A stretch of 64,000 bases of DNA from Pseudomonas asiatica (GCF_009932335.1 NZ_BLJF01000001.1:1674001-1738000), one strand, 5' to 3'. Numbered from the stretch's first letter, positions 27,745 through 36,522 are shown. A program made the numbers and translations. Notes: generated from the letters alone by a model not told the origin.

Positions 27745-28179
27745 ATGCCAAGCCTGGTCAGCGAATATCCTGCCGCAAGCCCATCCGAAGCCCTGCTTCA
27801 TTTCAGCCGCCGTCTGGCGTTCGAGACGGATTGTTCGGATGTTGAACGTAGCCAGCGGTCGGGTGATGTCGACTATGTGCTGGTAGATGTAAGGAGCAGC
27901 GAGGCGTTTGCGCAAGGCCATGTGCCGGGCGCGATCAATATTCCTGGCCGCACCATCAGCGCAGAACGCATGGCTGACTATGCGCGCCAGACGCTTTTCG
28001 TTGTTTATTGCGCGGGGCCGCATTGCAATGGCGTACATCGGGCGGCGGTTCGTTTGGCTGAGCTGGGTTTTCCGGTGAAAGAAATGATTGGCGGGGTTAC
28101 CGGCTGGCTTGACGAAGGGTTTTCGTTGGAGGGTGCGGACGTTGCTGCACAGGGTAACGGCGTTTCATGTGCATGTTGA
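27745..28179 (+). CDS. Rhodanese-domain sulfurtransferase
   Basis: A 144-residue single-domain rhodanese. DVRSSEAFAQGHVPGAINIP (about residues 50-69) is the substrate-side motif. The active-site loop VVYCAGPHCNGVHRAA (about 90-105) contains the catalytic Cys. It moves sulfane sulfur from a donor to thiol acceptors or cyanide. The ATG at 27745 lies 8 bases after GAGGAG. It is divergent from the FtrA-like regulator and its stop overlaps the start of a broken GNAT frame, which was presumably the second gene of its operon. Confidence 0.9.
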   Translation: MPSLVSEYPAASPSEALLHFSRRLAFETDCSDVERSQRSGDVDYVLVDVRSSEAFAQGHVPGAINIPGRTISAERMADYARQTLFVVYCAGPHCNGVHRAAVRLAELGFPVKEMIGGVTGWLDEGFSLEGADVAAQGNGVSCAC

Positions 28180-28274
28180 GTCGAGAGGGCACAGTTCGAG
28201 CGGCATCACCCGAGGACGTACCCGGCCTGATCGAGCACATGCGAGCATCGGAAAGTTTTTCCGAATATCGATGA
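28173..28274 (+). pseudogene. Truncated N-terminus of a GNAT acetyltransferase
   Basis: An ATG overlapping the rhodanese stop opens 33 codons reading ...TVRAASPEDVPGLIEHMRAS..., the classic first strand and helix of a GNAT protein, then stops at TGA 28272-28274. No acetyl-CoA-binding part follows; an insertion sequence begins 74 bases on. The original gene was probably cut short around the insertion. Confidence 0.55.
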
Positions 28275-28347
28275 GCAGCTCTCTCTGCATTGATGAGCCT
28301 TCCCACAGATAGTGTTATCTCGCTAGCCTCTGTTGAATGTCCGCAAT

Positions 28348-30034
28348 GGGGCCAGGCTGTGTGAAAACGCTAATAAGTACGTCGAGTAGCGAAAGAAGCT
28401 GGGGCACCCTGTCAATTCAGCAGATCTGAGTGCTGATCTACCTCAGTCGGGCCCGGACGCGGCCTGCGCTATTTGGGCCGCGGCAGCAGCCCGAATAGCC
28501 GTATACGGACGCAAAAAATGCGTGACCTCAAGTCCTGATCGCTTCAATCAGCCCAGCAATGCCAAAGATGCTCATCATTCGTTTGAGATTGTAGGCAAGC
28601 ACGTGAAGGCTCATTTCGGTGCTTACCCTCGGTAGGGTTTTGGTCAGGAAGTGAGTGCTTCCCATCCAGTATTTGAGCGTTCCGAAGGGATGCTCCACCG
28701 TCTGCCGACGAACCTTCATCTTTCCTGGGTCATGCTCCAATCGGATCTGCACGGCTTCGACTACCGTTTCATGCTCCCAGCGCTTCAATCGGCGTTCCTT
28801 ACCCGTCGTACACTGCTTCTGCATGGAGCAACTTTGGCAGCCAGAGAACCAGTAGGAGTGCAGCAACATACCGTCTTTCACCGAAGAATGCCTGCGGGTC
28901 AGTAGTTGATCCGCAGGGCATCGGTATTCATCCGATGCAGCGATGTAGATGAAGTCCTGCTTGCCGAATCGGCCTTCCGCTTTGCTGCTTGATGTCAGCG
29001 GCTTCGGGACAAAAGTGGTGATCCCTGCCTGCTCGCAAGCAAGTATCTCCGGACCTTTGTAATTGCCTCGGTCGGCGACCACTGTCAGCGACTCAGCGCC
29101 GATCTCTTCGCGTGCCTGGTTCGCCATATTGCTCAGCTGCGTTCGGTCATTGCCAACATTAGTGACTTCATGAGCAATGATCAGATGGTATTTGTCATCG
29201 ACTGCTGTTTGTACGTTGTAGCCAACCGTGCCAGTACCTCGGCCACTCGTGGCCATTGAGCGTGCATCAGGATCGGTAAGAGAGATTTGCTGATCTGGGC
29301 TGGCGTGAAGCTGCGCTTCAATGTCCTTTAGCTTTGTCATCTGCTGTTTCAGCTTTTCTATTTTTTCGCTCAGCCGTTCAGCCTTGGCCTCGGCGACCTC
29401 GGGCGCCGCCCGATCCGCCGAATCCAGCGCCGCAAGATAGCGGTCAATGCTCTGCTCGATCTGCTGCATGCGCGCCTTGATCTTGCCCTGGGTGAAGTTG
29501 CGGTCGCGGTTATTTACGGCTTTGAATTTGCTGCCGTCGATGGCAATGATCGACTGGGAGAAAAGATTGAGGTTGCGGCACAGCACTACGAATTGCCGGC
29601 ACACGCCGCGAATAGCTTTACCGTTGTCTCGCCGAAAGTCAGCAATCGTTTTGAAGTCAGGAGCCAACCGGCCCGTTAACCACATCAGCTCGACGTTGCG
29701 CTCTGCCTCGCGCTCAAGCCGGCGGCTGGACTGAATCCGGTTGAGGTAGCCATAGATGTAGATTTTCAGCAGGACTGCTGGATGGTAGGCCGGACGACCC
29801 GTAGCAGCCGGATCGACACCCTCGAATCCGAGCGCTCCGAGGTCGAGTTCATCGACGAAAACGTCAACCACCCGAACAGGGTTTTCTTCGGTGATGTAAT
29901 CATCCAGGCACTCCGGCAGCAGCGTGACTTGCGTCCGGGCCTCACCCTCAATGAACCGCTTCATGATCGTCCCCGCCACGATCTCGACGATCAGAAGGTT
30001 AGATAATCGCAGGGTTTTTTCACAGCCTGGACCC
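28348..30034. mobile_element. IS1182-family insertion sequence (IS5-like superfamily)
   Basis: The element is about 1687 bases, with imperfect terminal inverted repeats: left GGGGCCAGGCTGTGTGAAAA (28348 on) and right, on the complement, GGGTCCAGGCTGTGAAAAAA (ending 30034). Inside lies one minus-strand transposase and a 180-base non-coding tail with a GCTATTTGGGC/GCCCGAATAGC stem. Flanking bases CAAT and GAAG show no target duplication, so the outer limits may be off by a few bases or the insertion is old. Confidence 0.82.
28528..29964 (-). CDS. IS1182-family transposase
   Basis: A 478-residue DDE transposase. The N-terminal DUF772 domain (about residues 15-110) includes YHPAVLLKIYIYGYLNRIQS and SRRLEREAERNVELMWLTG, a coiled region follows (about 165-235), and the C-terminal DDE_Tnp_1_6 domain holds the Cys-rich motif SGCQSCSMQKQCTTG. 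Catalytic acidic residues lie in IIAIDGSKFKAVN, VVADRGNYKG and the HPFGTLKYWMG region. The frame is intact, so the element may be active. MKRFIEGEAR at 29964 is the likely start; MAGTI at 29979 is an alternative. Confidence 0.92.
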   Translation of the reverse strand: MKRFIEGEARTQVTLLPECLDDYITEENPVRVVDVFVDELDLGALGFEGVDPAATGRPAYHPAVLLKIYIYGYLNRIQSSRRLEREAERNVELMWLTGRLAPDFKTIADFRRDNGKAIRGVCRQFVVLCRNLNLFSQSIIAIDGSKFKAVNNRDRNFTQGKIKARMQQIEQSIDRYLAALDSADRAAPEVAEAKAERLSEKIEKLKQQMTKLKDIEAQLHASPDQQISLTDPDARSMATSGRGTGTVGYNVQTAVDDKYHLIIAHEVTNVGNDRTQLSNMANQAREEIGAESLTVVADRGNYKGPEILACEQAGITTFVPKPLTSSSKAEGRFGKQDFIYIAASDEYRCPADQLLTRRHSSVKDGMLLHSYWFSGCQSCSMQKQCTTGKERRLKRWEHETVVEAVQIRLEHDPGKMKVRRQTVEHPFGTLKYWMGSTHFLTKTLPRVSTEMSLHVLAYNLKRMMSIFGIAGLIEAIRT

Positions 30035-30155
30035 GAAGCTGCCGGTCTATAACGTCTCGCGCATGGAAGTGTCTGTTAGCAGAGGCGTTGTTGCATATCT
30101 CTAAGTCGGATGTTCTGGTATAAAAATACCCCTACCCAAGTCACGGACGACGACC

Positions 30156-30638
30156 ATGCAGATACGCAAGATGACTCAGGAAGACCTGCCAAGCGCCAAC
30201 GCCCTGTGCTTGGAGGCGTTCATGCTAGCGGTTGCGCCATCGCTGTCTGCCCAGGGCGTGGAAACCTTCGCAAAGGTGGTTGCTCAGAAGGCGTTTGCCG
30301 AACGAATGGTAAGTGACAACCTGATGCTGGTTTGTGTCGCGGAGGGAACCCTGGTCGGGCTGATCGAGCTGAAGGAAGGGCGCCATGTGGCGATGCTGTT
30401 CGTTGCGCCGGCCTGGCAGCGCCACGGCGTTGGGAGGCGCTTGATGAATGCGGCTCTGGAGCAGGCCAGGGCCAATGTAGTAACAGTTAGAGCGTCGCTA
30501 TCTTCAGTGGCCGCTTATGAACGTTACGGTTTTGCGTTGGCAGGGGAAGTGGGCGAGCTTGCCGGGCTGATCTACCAACCGATGGAGAAGTGGTTGACCA
30601 TTTCAAGCGCCGTCTACGACCCAGGCTGCTGTTCTTAA
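30156..30638 (+). CDS. GNAT-family N-acetyltransferase
   Basis: A 160-residue GNAT protein beginning MQIRKMTQEDLPSANALCLE. The acetyl-CoA motif is VAMLFVAPAWQRHGVGRRLM (about residues 88-107, with QRHGVG as the R/QxxGxG loop), and AAYERYGFALAGE (about 128-140) is the final helix-strand. It sits alone 122 bases from the right end of the insertion sequence. Its substrate is unknown. Confidence 0.87.
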   Translation: MQIRKMTQEDLPSANALCLEAFMLAVAPSLSAQGVETFAKVVAQKAFAERMVSDNLMLVCVAEGTLVGLIELKEGRHVAMLFVAPAWQRHGVGRRLMNAALEQARANVVTVRASLSSVAAYERYGFALAGEVGELAGLIYQPMEKWLTISSAVYDPGCCS

Positions 30639-30864
30639 TGACTTCAAATGGCCGTTAGGGGCCTTGCGCCAAGGGCCGTAATGGGTCGTTAGTCGCCGTT
30701 CGTGGACAATTGCTGTCGGCCCAGAGACCGGCCGCTTCGCGGCCCCGTCGCCTTCGACCCGCGCCCGGCGCGGTCGGCAAATAGGCGGCACGCTATGCCC
30801 GTTGAACGGCGGGTCAGCCCAGATCCATGGAGCGATGAGGCGAGCGAAGGTTTCGCCGTGTGTG
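30639..30864. other. Spacer with REP-like and degenerate GGGTCGTTA repeat remnants
   Basis: No gene is evident. Bases 30645-30725 contain a degenerate dyad with GGGTCGTTAGTCGCCGTTCG, related to units at 45170, 45373 and 46515. GGCCGCTTCGCGGCC at 30731-30745 is a short REP-like palindrome. Confidence 0.5.
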
Positions 30865-31776
30865 CTAACCGGCCCCTGTTTGAAACAAGCCCCGCACCAC
30901 CTCCCTGATCCAGCGATTCCCGCTGTCTTGCTGGTACCGTGCGTGCCAGTGCTGCTTGACCGTGAAACCTTCCACTGCAAACGGGCAATCGTGCACGTGC
31001 AAACCATGCATGTCGGCGAGTGTCTGGCCGATGTGCCGTGGCAACGTAGCCACCAGGTCGGTCGACCCGACAATCATCCCCAACCCCAGAAACGCCGGCA
31101 GCTCCAGCATGATCCTGCGTTCGATGCCGGCCCGCGCCAGGCCAGCCTCCAGTAACTTCTGCCCGGTCCCGGCACTGATTTGTACATGCCCCTCGGCCTG
31201 GTAACCCGCCACGCTCATGCCGTTGCTCAATCGAGGGTGTAGCGGGTTGCTCAGGCAGACCCAGTCCTGCTCGAACAACACTTGCTGATACATCCCCGCA
31301 CCCAGCCAGGGCACGAAGCCGATGGCCAGGTCCGCCTCGCCCGACTCCAGCGCGCTCTCGGTATTGCCATCGATGCGTGCAGCTTCCAGGCGAATACCCG
31401 GCGCGTGGGTGCGCAGGTGGTTGAGGATGCTGGGCAGCAGGGTGATATGGCTGGCATCACTGACGCACAGGCGAAAGCGCCGCTGCGCCGTGGCCGGAAC
31501 GAACTGCGGCTCCCAGGTAGTCAGGCGCCGCAGCGATTCCAGCACCTCGCGGCATGGCCCGATCAGCTGGTCTGCCCGCGGGGTTGGCGCCATGCCGCCT
31601 GGCGTACGCACGAACAGTGGGTCGTTCAACTCTTCACGCAAGCGCCCCAACCAGATGCTCACGGTAGGTTGGCTCTGGCCGAGCTGTTCAGCACTGCGAG
31701 TGACGCTGCGGCATTGATACAGCACATCGAACAGTTGCAGCAGCTTGGGGTCGGGCAAAGCGTCGAGCGCACTCAT
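30865..31776 (-). CDS. LysR-family regulator of the adjacent PanE-AroE operon
   Basis: A 303-residue LysR regulator with helix-turn-helix RSAEQLGQSQPTVSIWLGRL (about residues 24-43) and a typical effector domain. The start at 31776 (MSALDALPDPKLLQLFDVL) is chosen by family N-termini; longer in-frame readings cross the promoter. It is divergent from the five-gene operon at 31870, with a 93-base shared spacer, so it most likely activates that operon in response to its substrate. Effector unknown. Confidence 0.88.
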   Translation of the reverse strand: MSALDALPDPKLLQLFDVLYQCRSVTRSAEQLGQSQPTVSIWLGRLREELNDPLFVRTPGGMAPTPRADQLIGPCREVLESLRRLTTWEPQFVPATAQRRFRLCVSDASHITLLPSILNHLRTHAPGIRLEAARIDGNTESALESGEADLAIGFVPWLGAGMYQQVLFEQDWVCLSNPLHPRLSNGMSVAGYQAEGHVQISAGTGQKLLEAGLARAGIERRIMLELPAFLGLGMIVGSTDLVATLPRHIGQTLADMHGLHVHDCPFAVEGFTVKQHWHARYQQDSGNRWIREVVRGLFQTGAG

Positions 31777-31869
31777 TATTGCGAAATCCAATAAGTGTAT
31801 TGAGTCCATTGTATAGCCGAAATAAGGCTCGCTGCATAAGGTAGTCGCAAACCACAGGAGGTCAGCGAT

Positions 31870-32817
31870 TTGAAAATCTGCATTCTGGGCGCCGGCGCCC
31901 TGGGTTGTGCCATCGGTGCGGCCTTGAGCGAAGCGGGGCACGAAACCTGGCTGTTGAACCGTGGCCATGCACATGTCGAGGCGATGAACCTGCACGGGCT
32001 GCGGGTGCAGGACGAACGCGGCGAGCGGCAGGTCCCGGTGAAGGCAGCCTGCGACGCGGCAACCGTGGGCGTGGCCGACCTGGTGGTGGTGCTGGTCAAG
32101 TCATTCCACACCGGCGAGGCGATTGCCGGGGCCAAGGCGCTGATCGGGCCGCAGACGCTTGTGCTGTCACTGCAGAACGGTCTTGGCCATGAAGACATCC
32201 TGGCCGAGGCCGTGGGCCGTGAGCGGGTGCTGGCTGGCAAGACCTACGTCGGTGGCGTGCTGCTGGCGCCGGGTTCGATCCGCGCCGGTGTTGCGGGCAA
32301 GCAGACTTTCATCGGCGAGCTCGACGGCCAAAGGACGCTGCGTGTGCAGGCCATCGCCGAGGTCTTCAATGGCGCCGGGCTCGCCACCACGGTCAGTGAC
32401 AACATTCTCGGCACCATGTGGGACAAGCTGCTGGTCAACGTCGCGACAGGCGCGCTCAGCGGCATCACCAGGCTCGGTTATGGCCAGTTGTACAGCGAGC
32501 CGCTGCTGGAAAGCACCGCCAAGGCAGCGGTGGCTGAAGCCATTGCCGTCGCTGAACGAGCAGGCATCCGCCTGAGCCTCACCAGCCCGGATTCTGCATG
32601 GCGGCTGGCCGCCGAAGGCCTGCCGGCAAGCTTCCGTACCTCGATGCTGCAGAGCCTGGAAAAGGGTTCGGTCACCGAGATCGATTTCATCAATGGCTCC
32701 GTCGTGCGCTGGGGCCAGCGCCATGGCGTGGCCACGCCGGTCAACGCGACCCTGGTGGCCTGCATCAAGGGCATCGAACGCGCCATGGCCGATCAGCAGA
32801 AGGGGAGTAATCCATGA
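31870..32817 (+). CDS. Ketopantoate reductase-like (PanE/ApbA) oxidoreductase
   Basis: A 315-residue PanE/ApbA-family enzyme. The NADP-binding motif ICILGAGALGCAIGAAL is at residues 3-19, VVLVKSFHT near 74-82, and the catalytic Lys region ILGTMWDKLLVNVATGALSG near 179-198. The start is an uncommon TTG at 31870, supported by AGGAGG eight bases upstream. It overlaps the VOC gene by ATGA. In a catabolic operon it more likely reduces or oxidises a 2-oxo/2-hydroxy acid than makes pantoate. Confidence 0.88.
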   Translation: MKICILGAGALGCAIGAALSEAGHETWLLNRGHAHVEAMNLHGLRVQDERGERQVPVKAACDAATVGVADLVVVLVKSFHTGEAIAGAKALIGPQTLVLSLQNGLGHEDILAEAVGRERVLAGKTYVGGVLLAPGSIRAGVAGKQTFIGELDGQRTLRVQAIAEVFNGAGLATTVSDNILGTMWDKLLVNVATGALSGITRLGYGQLYSEPLLESTAKAAVAEAIAVAERAGIRLSLTSPDSAWRLAAEGLPASFRTSMLQSLEKGSVTEIDFINGSVVRWGQRHGVATPVNATLVACIKGIERAMADQQKGSNP

Positions 32818-33212
32818 GCCAGCCGAAAGCCTACCTTGAACACGTGGCGTTCTGGGTGCGCGACATCCAGTGGCACATCCGCTTTTTCAGCGAGGTGTGT
32901 GGCATGACCATGCGTGAAATACAGGGTGACGTCGAGCAGCCTGCACAGTACTGGACCCTTGGTGGCCTGCAGTTCATCCACCAACCGGACTTTGCCGGCC
33001 CGGAAGGGCGCATGGCGCACCTGGGCATCATGTGCGAGGACCTCGAAGCTACCCTGGCCGCCGCACAGCGTTTCGGCGTGAGCGAAATGCCCCAGGGCCG
33101 CAACTGGCTGCGCCTGCCTGACGGCCTTGCGGTCGAGTTCATTCAGGCATCGCCGGCGAAATGCGTCGCCCAGGCACTGGCCATCGACCCACGTGCAGAG
33201 GTGGTGGCATGA
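32814..33212 (+). CDS. VOC (glyoxalase/dioxygenase-fold) family protein
   Basis: A 132-residue vicinal-oxygen-chelate protein with the two beta-alpha-beta modules. Candidate metal ligands are His10 (LEHVAFWV), a second His in HLGIMCEDLEATL, and Glu in LAVEFIQA. Such proteins bind divalent metal and act as isomerases, lyases or dioxygenases. Start and stop overlap its neighbours by ATGA on both sides, so it belongs to the same operon. Its reaction cannot be predicted from sequence. Confidence 0.85.
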   Translation: MSQPKAYLEHVAFWVRDIQWHIRFFSEVCGMTMREIQGDVEQPAQYWTLGGLQFIHQPDFAGPEGRMAHLGIMCEDLEATLAAAQRFGVSEMPQGRNWLRLPDGLAVEFIQASPAKCVAQALAIDPRAEVVA

Positions 33213-33664
33213 GCGTAGTGGAAAGATACTGGGACGATGCCCGCGAAGGCGATGAATGCATCAGCCCCACCTACACGGTGACCCGCGAACGTATCCTGGC
33301 CTACGCAGACCTCACCGGCGACCACACCCCGGTGCATGTCGACGAGGCCTACGCCAACGCCAGTCATTTCGGCTGCCTGGTTGCCCACGGCCTGTTCGGC
33401 CTGTCGATCGCCGACGGCCTGAAGACCCAGTGCGAATACCGCTTTGTACCGGGCATGTCGCTGGGCTGGACCTGGGACTTCGTGCTGCCGATCAAGGTCG
33501 ACGATGTGCTGCACGTGCGCATGCGCGTGGGGGCGATGCGCCCGAGCAACAGTCGACCGGGCTGGGGCATCGTGGTCTTGCCGTCGGAGCTGATCAACCA
33601 GCACGGCGAAGTCGTGCAGCGTGGCGAGCACCGGCTGATGGTGCCCCGGAGGGTGCAGGCATGA
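33209..33664 (+). CDS. MaoC-like (R)-specific enoyl-CoA hydratase/dehydratase
   Basis: A 151-residue hot-dog-fold protein. The hydratase-2 motif GDHTPVHVDEAYA (about residues 37-49) preserves the catalytic Asp and His, followed by VAHGLFGLSIADGL. Members hydrate or dehydrate acyl-CoA thioesters; mesaconyl-CoA hydratase belongs here. It is joined by 4-base overlaps to the VOC gene and to the CoA-transferase, suggesting that a carboxylic acid is first activated as its CoA ester and then hydrated. Substrate unknown. Confidence 0.88.
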   Translation: MSVVERYWDDAREGDECISPTYTVTRERILAYADLTGDHTPVHVDEAYANASHFGCLVAHGLFGLSIADGLKTQCEYRFVPGMSLGWTWDFVLPIKVDDVLHVRMRVGAMRPSNSRPGWGIVVLPSELINQHGEVVQRGEHRLMVPRRVQA

Positions 33665-34893
33665 GCCAGGCATTGCCATTGGCAGGTATCCGCGTCATCG
33701 ACTACAGCCACTTCCTCGCCGGGCCCTATGTGGGCCGCTGCCTGGCAGCACTCGGCGCCGAGGTGATCAAGGTCGAACGGCCGGGCAGCGGCGATGCCGG
33801 GCGCCAGCATGCATTTACCCTTGATGAGCAGCAGAGCGGTTACTTCCTGCAGCTGAACATGGGCAAGCAGGGCGTCAGCGTGAACATGAAGGACCCGCGT
33901 GGCAAAGCGTTCATGCAGCGCCTGACCGACTCGGCCGATGTGTTCATCGAAAACTATCGCCCCGGCGCCCTGGACAAGCTGGGCCTGGGCTATGCCGAGC
34001 TGTCGGCGCGCAACCCGCGTCTGGTGTACTGCTCCATCTCCGCCTATGGCCATACCGGGCCGGATGCCCACCGCGCCGGTTTCGGGCTGATCGCCGAGGC
34101 CAAGAGCGGGATCATGCAGATGGTCGGCGTGCCGGGCGAAGCGCCGCCGTTGCTGCGCATTTCCCTTGGCGACATGTACACCGGCATTCATGCCGTGGCG
34201 GCGATCAATGCGGCATTGCTGGGCCGGGTGAACAGTGGACGCGGCCAGCACATCGACATGGCCCTGTACGACACGCTGGTGTCGATGCATGAATATGCGG
34301 TGCAGTGCTACACCTTGTCCGACGGCACCGTCCTGCCCGAGCAGACCGGCCATGACATGCCCACCTCCACCCTGTACGGCGTGTTTCGCGCGGCCGATGG
34401 CGACTTGGTAATCGCCGCCCAGGTCGACGATGCCTGGAAGCGCTTTGCCGCGATGCTGGAAGCCAACGGTGGCCCGGCCGGGTTCGGCAGCGACAGCCGC
34501 TACCACAGCCTCAATGGCCGCAACGCCCATCGCCAGGCGATTCTGGCCGTGGTTCGCGACTGGGTCGGCGCGCGCCTGGTGGCGGATATCCTGCAGTTGC
34601 TCGATGACATCGACATCCCCAGCGCCAAGGTGCAGCGCATCGACGAGGTGGTGGCCGACCCGCAGATTAAGGCGCGCAACATGGTCATCGAGCAGCAGCA
34701 CCCGCGCTACGGTACCTTGCGCCTGCCCAACCTGCCGTTCCGCTTTTCCGACTGTGACACCACGATCCACCAGGTGGCCCCGGACCTCGGTCAGCACAAT
34801 GCCGAAGTGGCCGCCGGCCTAGGTTTCACCCCTGAAGAAATCACCGCCATGCAGGCAGACGGTGTGCTGTTCACCCACGGAGATGCACGATGA
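33661..34893 (+). CDS. CaiB/BaiF (class III) CoA-transferase
   Basis: A 410-residue family III CoA-transferase. The N-terminal LAGIRVIDYSHFLAGPYVGR (about residues 7-26) and LGAEVIKVERP motifs are standard. The catalytic Asp171 lies in LRISLGDMYTGIHAV, and a GRGQHIDMALYD segment follows near 207-218. It moves CoA between carboxylates, typically from succinyl-CoA or acetyl-CoA. Four-base overlaps on both ends show tight coupling with the MaoC and AroE-like genes. Confidence 0.92.
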   Translation: MSQALPLAGIRVIDYSHFLAGPYVGRCLAALGAEVIKVERPGSGDAGRQHAFTLDEQQSGYFLQLNMGKQGVSVNMKDPRGKAFMQRLTDSADVFIENYRPGALDKLGLGYAELSARNPRLVYCSISAYGHTGPDAHRAGFGLIAEAKSGIMQMVGVPGEAPPLLRISLGDMYTGIHAVAAINAALLGRVNSGRGQHIDMALYDTLVSMHEYAVQCYTLSDGTVLPEQTGHDMPTSTLYGVFRAADGDLVIAAQVDDAWKRFAAMLEANGGPAGFGSDSRYHSLNGRNAHRQAILAVVRDWVGARLVADILQLLDDIDIPSAKVQRIDEVVADPQIKARNMVIEQQHPRYGTLRLPNLPFRFSDCDTTIHQVAPDLGQHNAEVAAGLGFTPEEITAMQADGVLFTHGDAR

Positions 34894-35708
34894 GCGACCG
34901 CTATGCAGTGATCGGCCGGCCGATCAACCACACCAAGTCCCCGTTGATTCATGGCCTGTTCGCCCAGGTCGCCTGCCAGTGCCTGGAGTATGGCGCGCTG
35001 GAGGGCGAGCTCGAGGGCTTCGAGGCTCAGGTACTGCAGTTTCGCAGTGATGGTGGGTTGGGCATGAACATCACCGCGCCGTTCAAGTTGCGAGCCTTCG
35101 AGCTGGCCGACCAGCGCAGCGAGCGCGCCCAGTTGGCGCGGGCGGCCAATGCGTTGAAGTTCGAGGATGGCCGTATCTTTGCCGAAAATTTCGACGGCAT
35201 CGGCTTGCTGCGGGATATCGAGGAAAACCTCGGTGAGCCGCTGGCCAATCGACGGGTACTGTTGCTCGGCGCCGGTGGCGCGGTACGCGGTGCATTGCTG
35301 CCGTTCCTGCAGGCGGGGCCGAGCGAGCTGGTGCTTGCCAACCGTGACATGGCCAAGGCGCTCGCCCTGCGCAACGAACTGGATCATCCAAGGCTGCGCA
35401 TCAGCCGTTATGAGGAACTGGAGGGACAGTCCTTCGACATCGTGGTCAACGCCACCTCTGCCAGCCTCACCGGCGAGCTGCCGCCACTGCCTGAAGGCGT
35501 GCTGGGCGCGACGCAGCTGGCTTACGAGCTGGCGTATGGCAAAGGCCTTACGCCGTTCCTGCGCATGGCCCAGGCGCAGGGGGTGGTGCGCCTGGCCGAC
35601 GGTGTCGGTATGTTGGTCGAGCAGGCGGCGGAGGCTTTCGCCTGGTGGCGCGGGGTACGGCCAGAAACCCGCGCCGTCATCGATCGCCTGACTATTCCGC
35701 TGGAGTAG
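34890..35708 (+). CDS. Shikimate dehydrogenase-family protein (RifI2-like paralogue)
   Basis: A 272-residue AroE-fold enzyme. The substrate motif usually SxS reads HTKSP (Thr for the first Ser), catalytic Lys is in NITAPFKLRAF (about residue 67), Asp is in AENFDGIGLL, and the NADP loop is LLLGAGGAVRG. It is not in an aromatic-synthesis context but ends a LysR-controlled operon with PanE-like, VOC, MaoC and CoA-transferase genes. I recall a similar P. putida protein studied as RifI2, a shikimate-dehydrogenase subfamily of unclear substrate. A catabolic role on a shikimate- or quinate-like ring acid is plausible. Confidence 0.87.
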   Translation: MSDRYAVIGRPINHTKSPLIHGLFAQVACQCLEYGALEGELEGFEAQVLQFRSDGGLGMNITAPFKLRAFELADQRSERAQLARAANALKFEDGRIFAENFDGIGLLRDIEENLGEPLANRRVLLLGAGGAVRGALLPFLQAGPSELVLANRDMAKALALRNELDHPRLRISRYEELEGQSFDIVVNATSASLTGELPPLPEGVLGATQLAYELAYGKGLTPFLRMAQAQGVVRLADGVGMLVEQAAEAFAWWRGVRPETRAVIDRLTIPLE

Positions 35709-35715
35709 GACCAAG

Positions 35716-35755
35716 GCCACAGTGGGAACGGGCATGCCCGCTTCCACAGTGGCCC
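35716..35755. terminator. Near-perfect 40-base inverted repeat between convergent operons
   Basis: GGCCACAGTGGGAACGGGC and its near-complement form a long palindrome centred on GCATGC, seven bases after the AroE-like stop and six before the Anbu stop. It has no T-run but probably blocks both transcripts. It is also of the REP type. Confidence 0.55.
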
Positions 35756-35761
35756 TGCCAA

Positions 35762-36481
35762 TCAGTACGGCGGCGCTGGCAGTTCGGCCAACAGTCTTTT
35801 GAGCCCGTCGCTCCACTGCCTGCGTATCTGCTCGTAATACACATCGTCGCTGGCGATACGCTGGCGTTTCGGTGTTTCCAGGCTGTCCTTCTGATACACC
35901 AGCAAGTCCAACGGCATGCCCACCGACAGGTTGCTGCGAATGGTCGAGTCGAACGAGATCAGGCCGCAGCGCAATGCTTCATCGAGTGGCATATGGTAGC
36001 CGAGGTTACGGTCCAGAATCGGCCGCCCGTACTTGCTTTCGCCCAGTTGCAGGAACGGGGTGTCCGGCGTGGCCTGGAAGAAATTGCCCTGCGCATAGAC
36101 GTTGTATATGCCCATGGGGCCGCCGGCAATCTGGCCGCCGACGATGAACGAACTGCTCAGGTCGATTCCGGCCGACAGCTTGCTGCGATCACGGCTGACC
36201 ACCTCGCGCAAGGTGTCGGCGACCAGTACCGTTGCATCGTAGAGCGTCGCAACGTTCAACAGGTGGGGGCCGGGGCCCTTCGTACGTTGCTGGAGCAGGT
36301 TCACCACCGATTGCGAGGTCGCCAGGTTGCCAGCGGTCTGCAGGACGATCAGGCGCTCCCCCGGCACGCCGAACACGAACAGCTTGGCAAAGCTGGCGAT
36401 CTGGTCGATGCCCGCATTGGTGCGTGAGTCGCTGATGAAGACAAGCCCGTCCGCCAGGTGCATGGCGACACAATAGGTCAT
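35762..36481 (-). CDS. Anbu: bacterial proteasome-type protease
   Basis: A 239-residue Ntn-hydrolase of the Anbu (ancestral beta-subunit) group. After Met removal the nucleophile is Thr2 (MTYCVAMHLADG), with Asp18 in ISDSRT and Lys33 in FAKLF, matching the proteasome triad positions. The start at 36481 places Thr at position 2; an upstream ATG at 36526 would bury it and is rejected. It is the last gene of a conserved operon with transglutaminase, alpha-E and ATP-grasp proteins. Anbu rings are known to assemble in the cytoplasm; targets are unknown. Confidence 0.92.
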   Translation of the reverse strand: MTYCVAMHLADGLVFISDSRTNAGIDQIASFAKLFVFGVPGERLIVLQTAGNLATSQSVVNLLQQRTKGPGPHLLNVATLYDATVLVADTLREVVSRDRSKLSAGIDLSSSFIVGGQIAGGPMGIYNVYAQGNFFQATPDTPFLQLGESKYGRPILDRNLGYHMPLDEALRCGLISFDSTIRSNLSVGMPLDLLVYQKDSLETPKRQRIASDDVYYEQIRRQWSDGLKRLLAELPAPPY

Positions 36482-36522
36482 GCTGTTTCCCTTGTTTTTT
36501 TCATGAACGGATGCCGCACCTG

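Noticed and set aside
33364..34797. Minus-strand frame opposite the CoA-transferase
   Set aside because: Antisense shadow without a ribosome-binding site or motifs.
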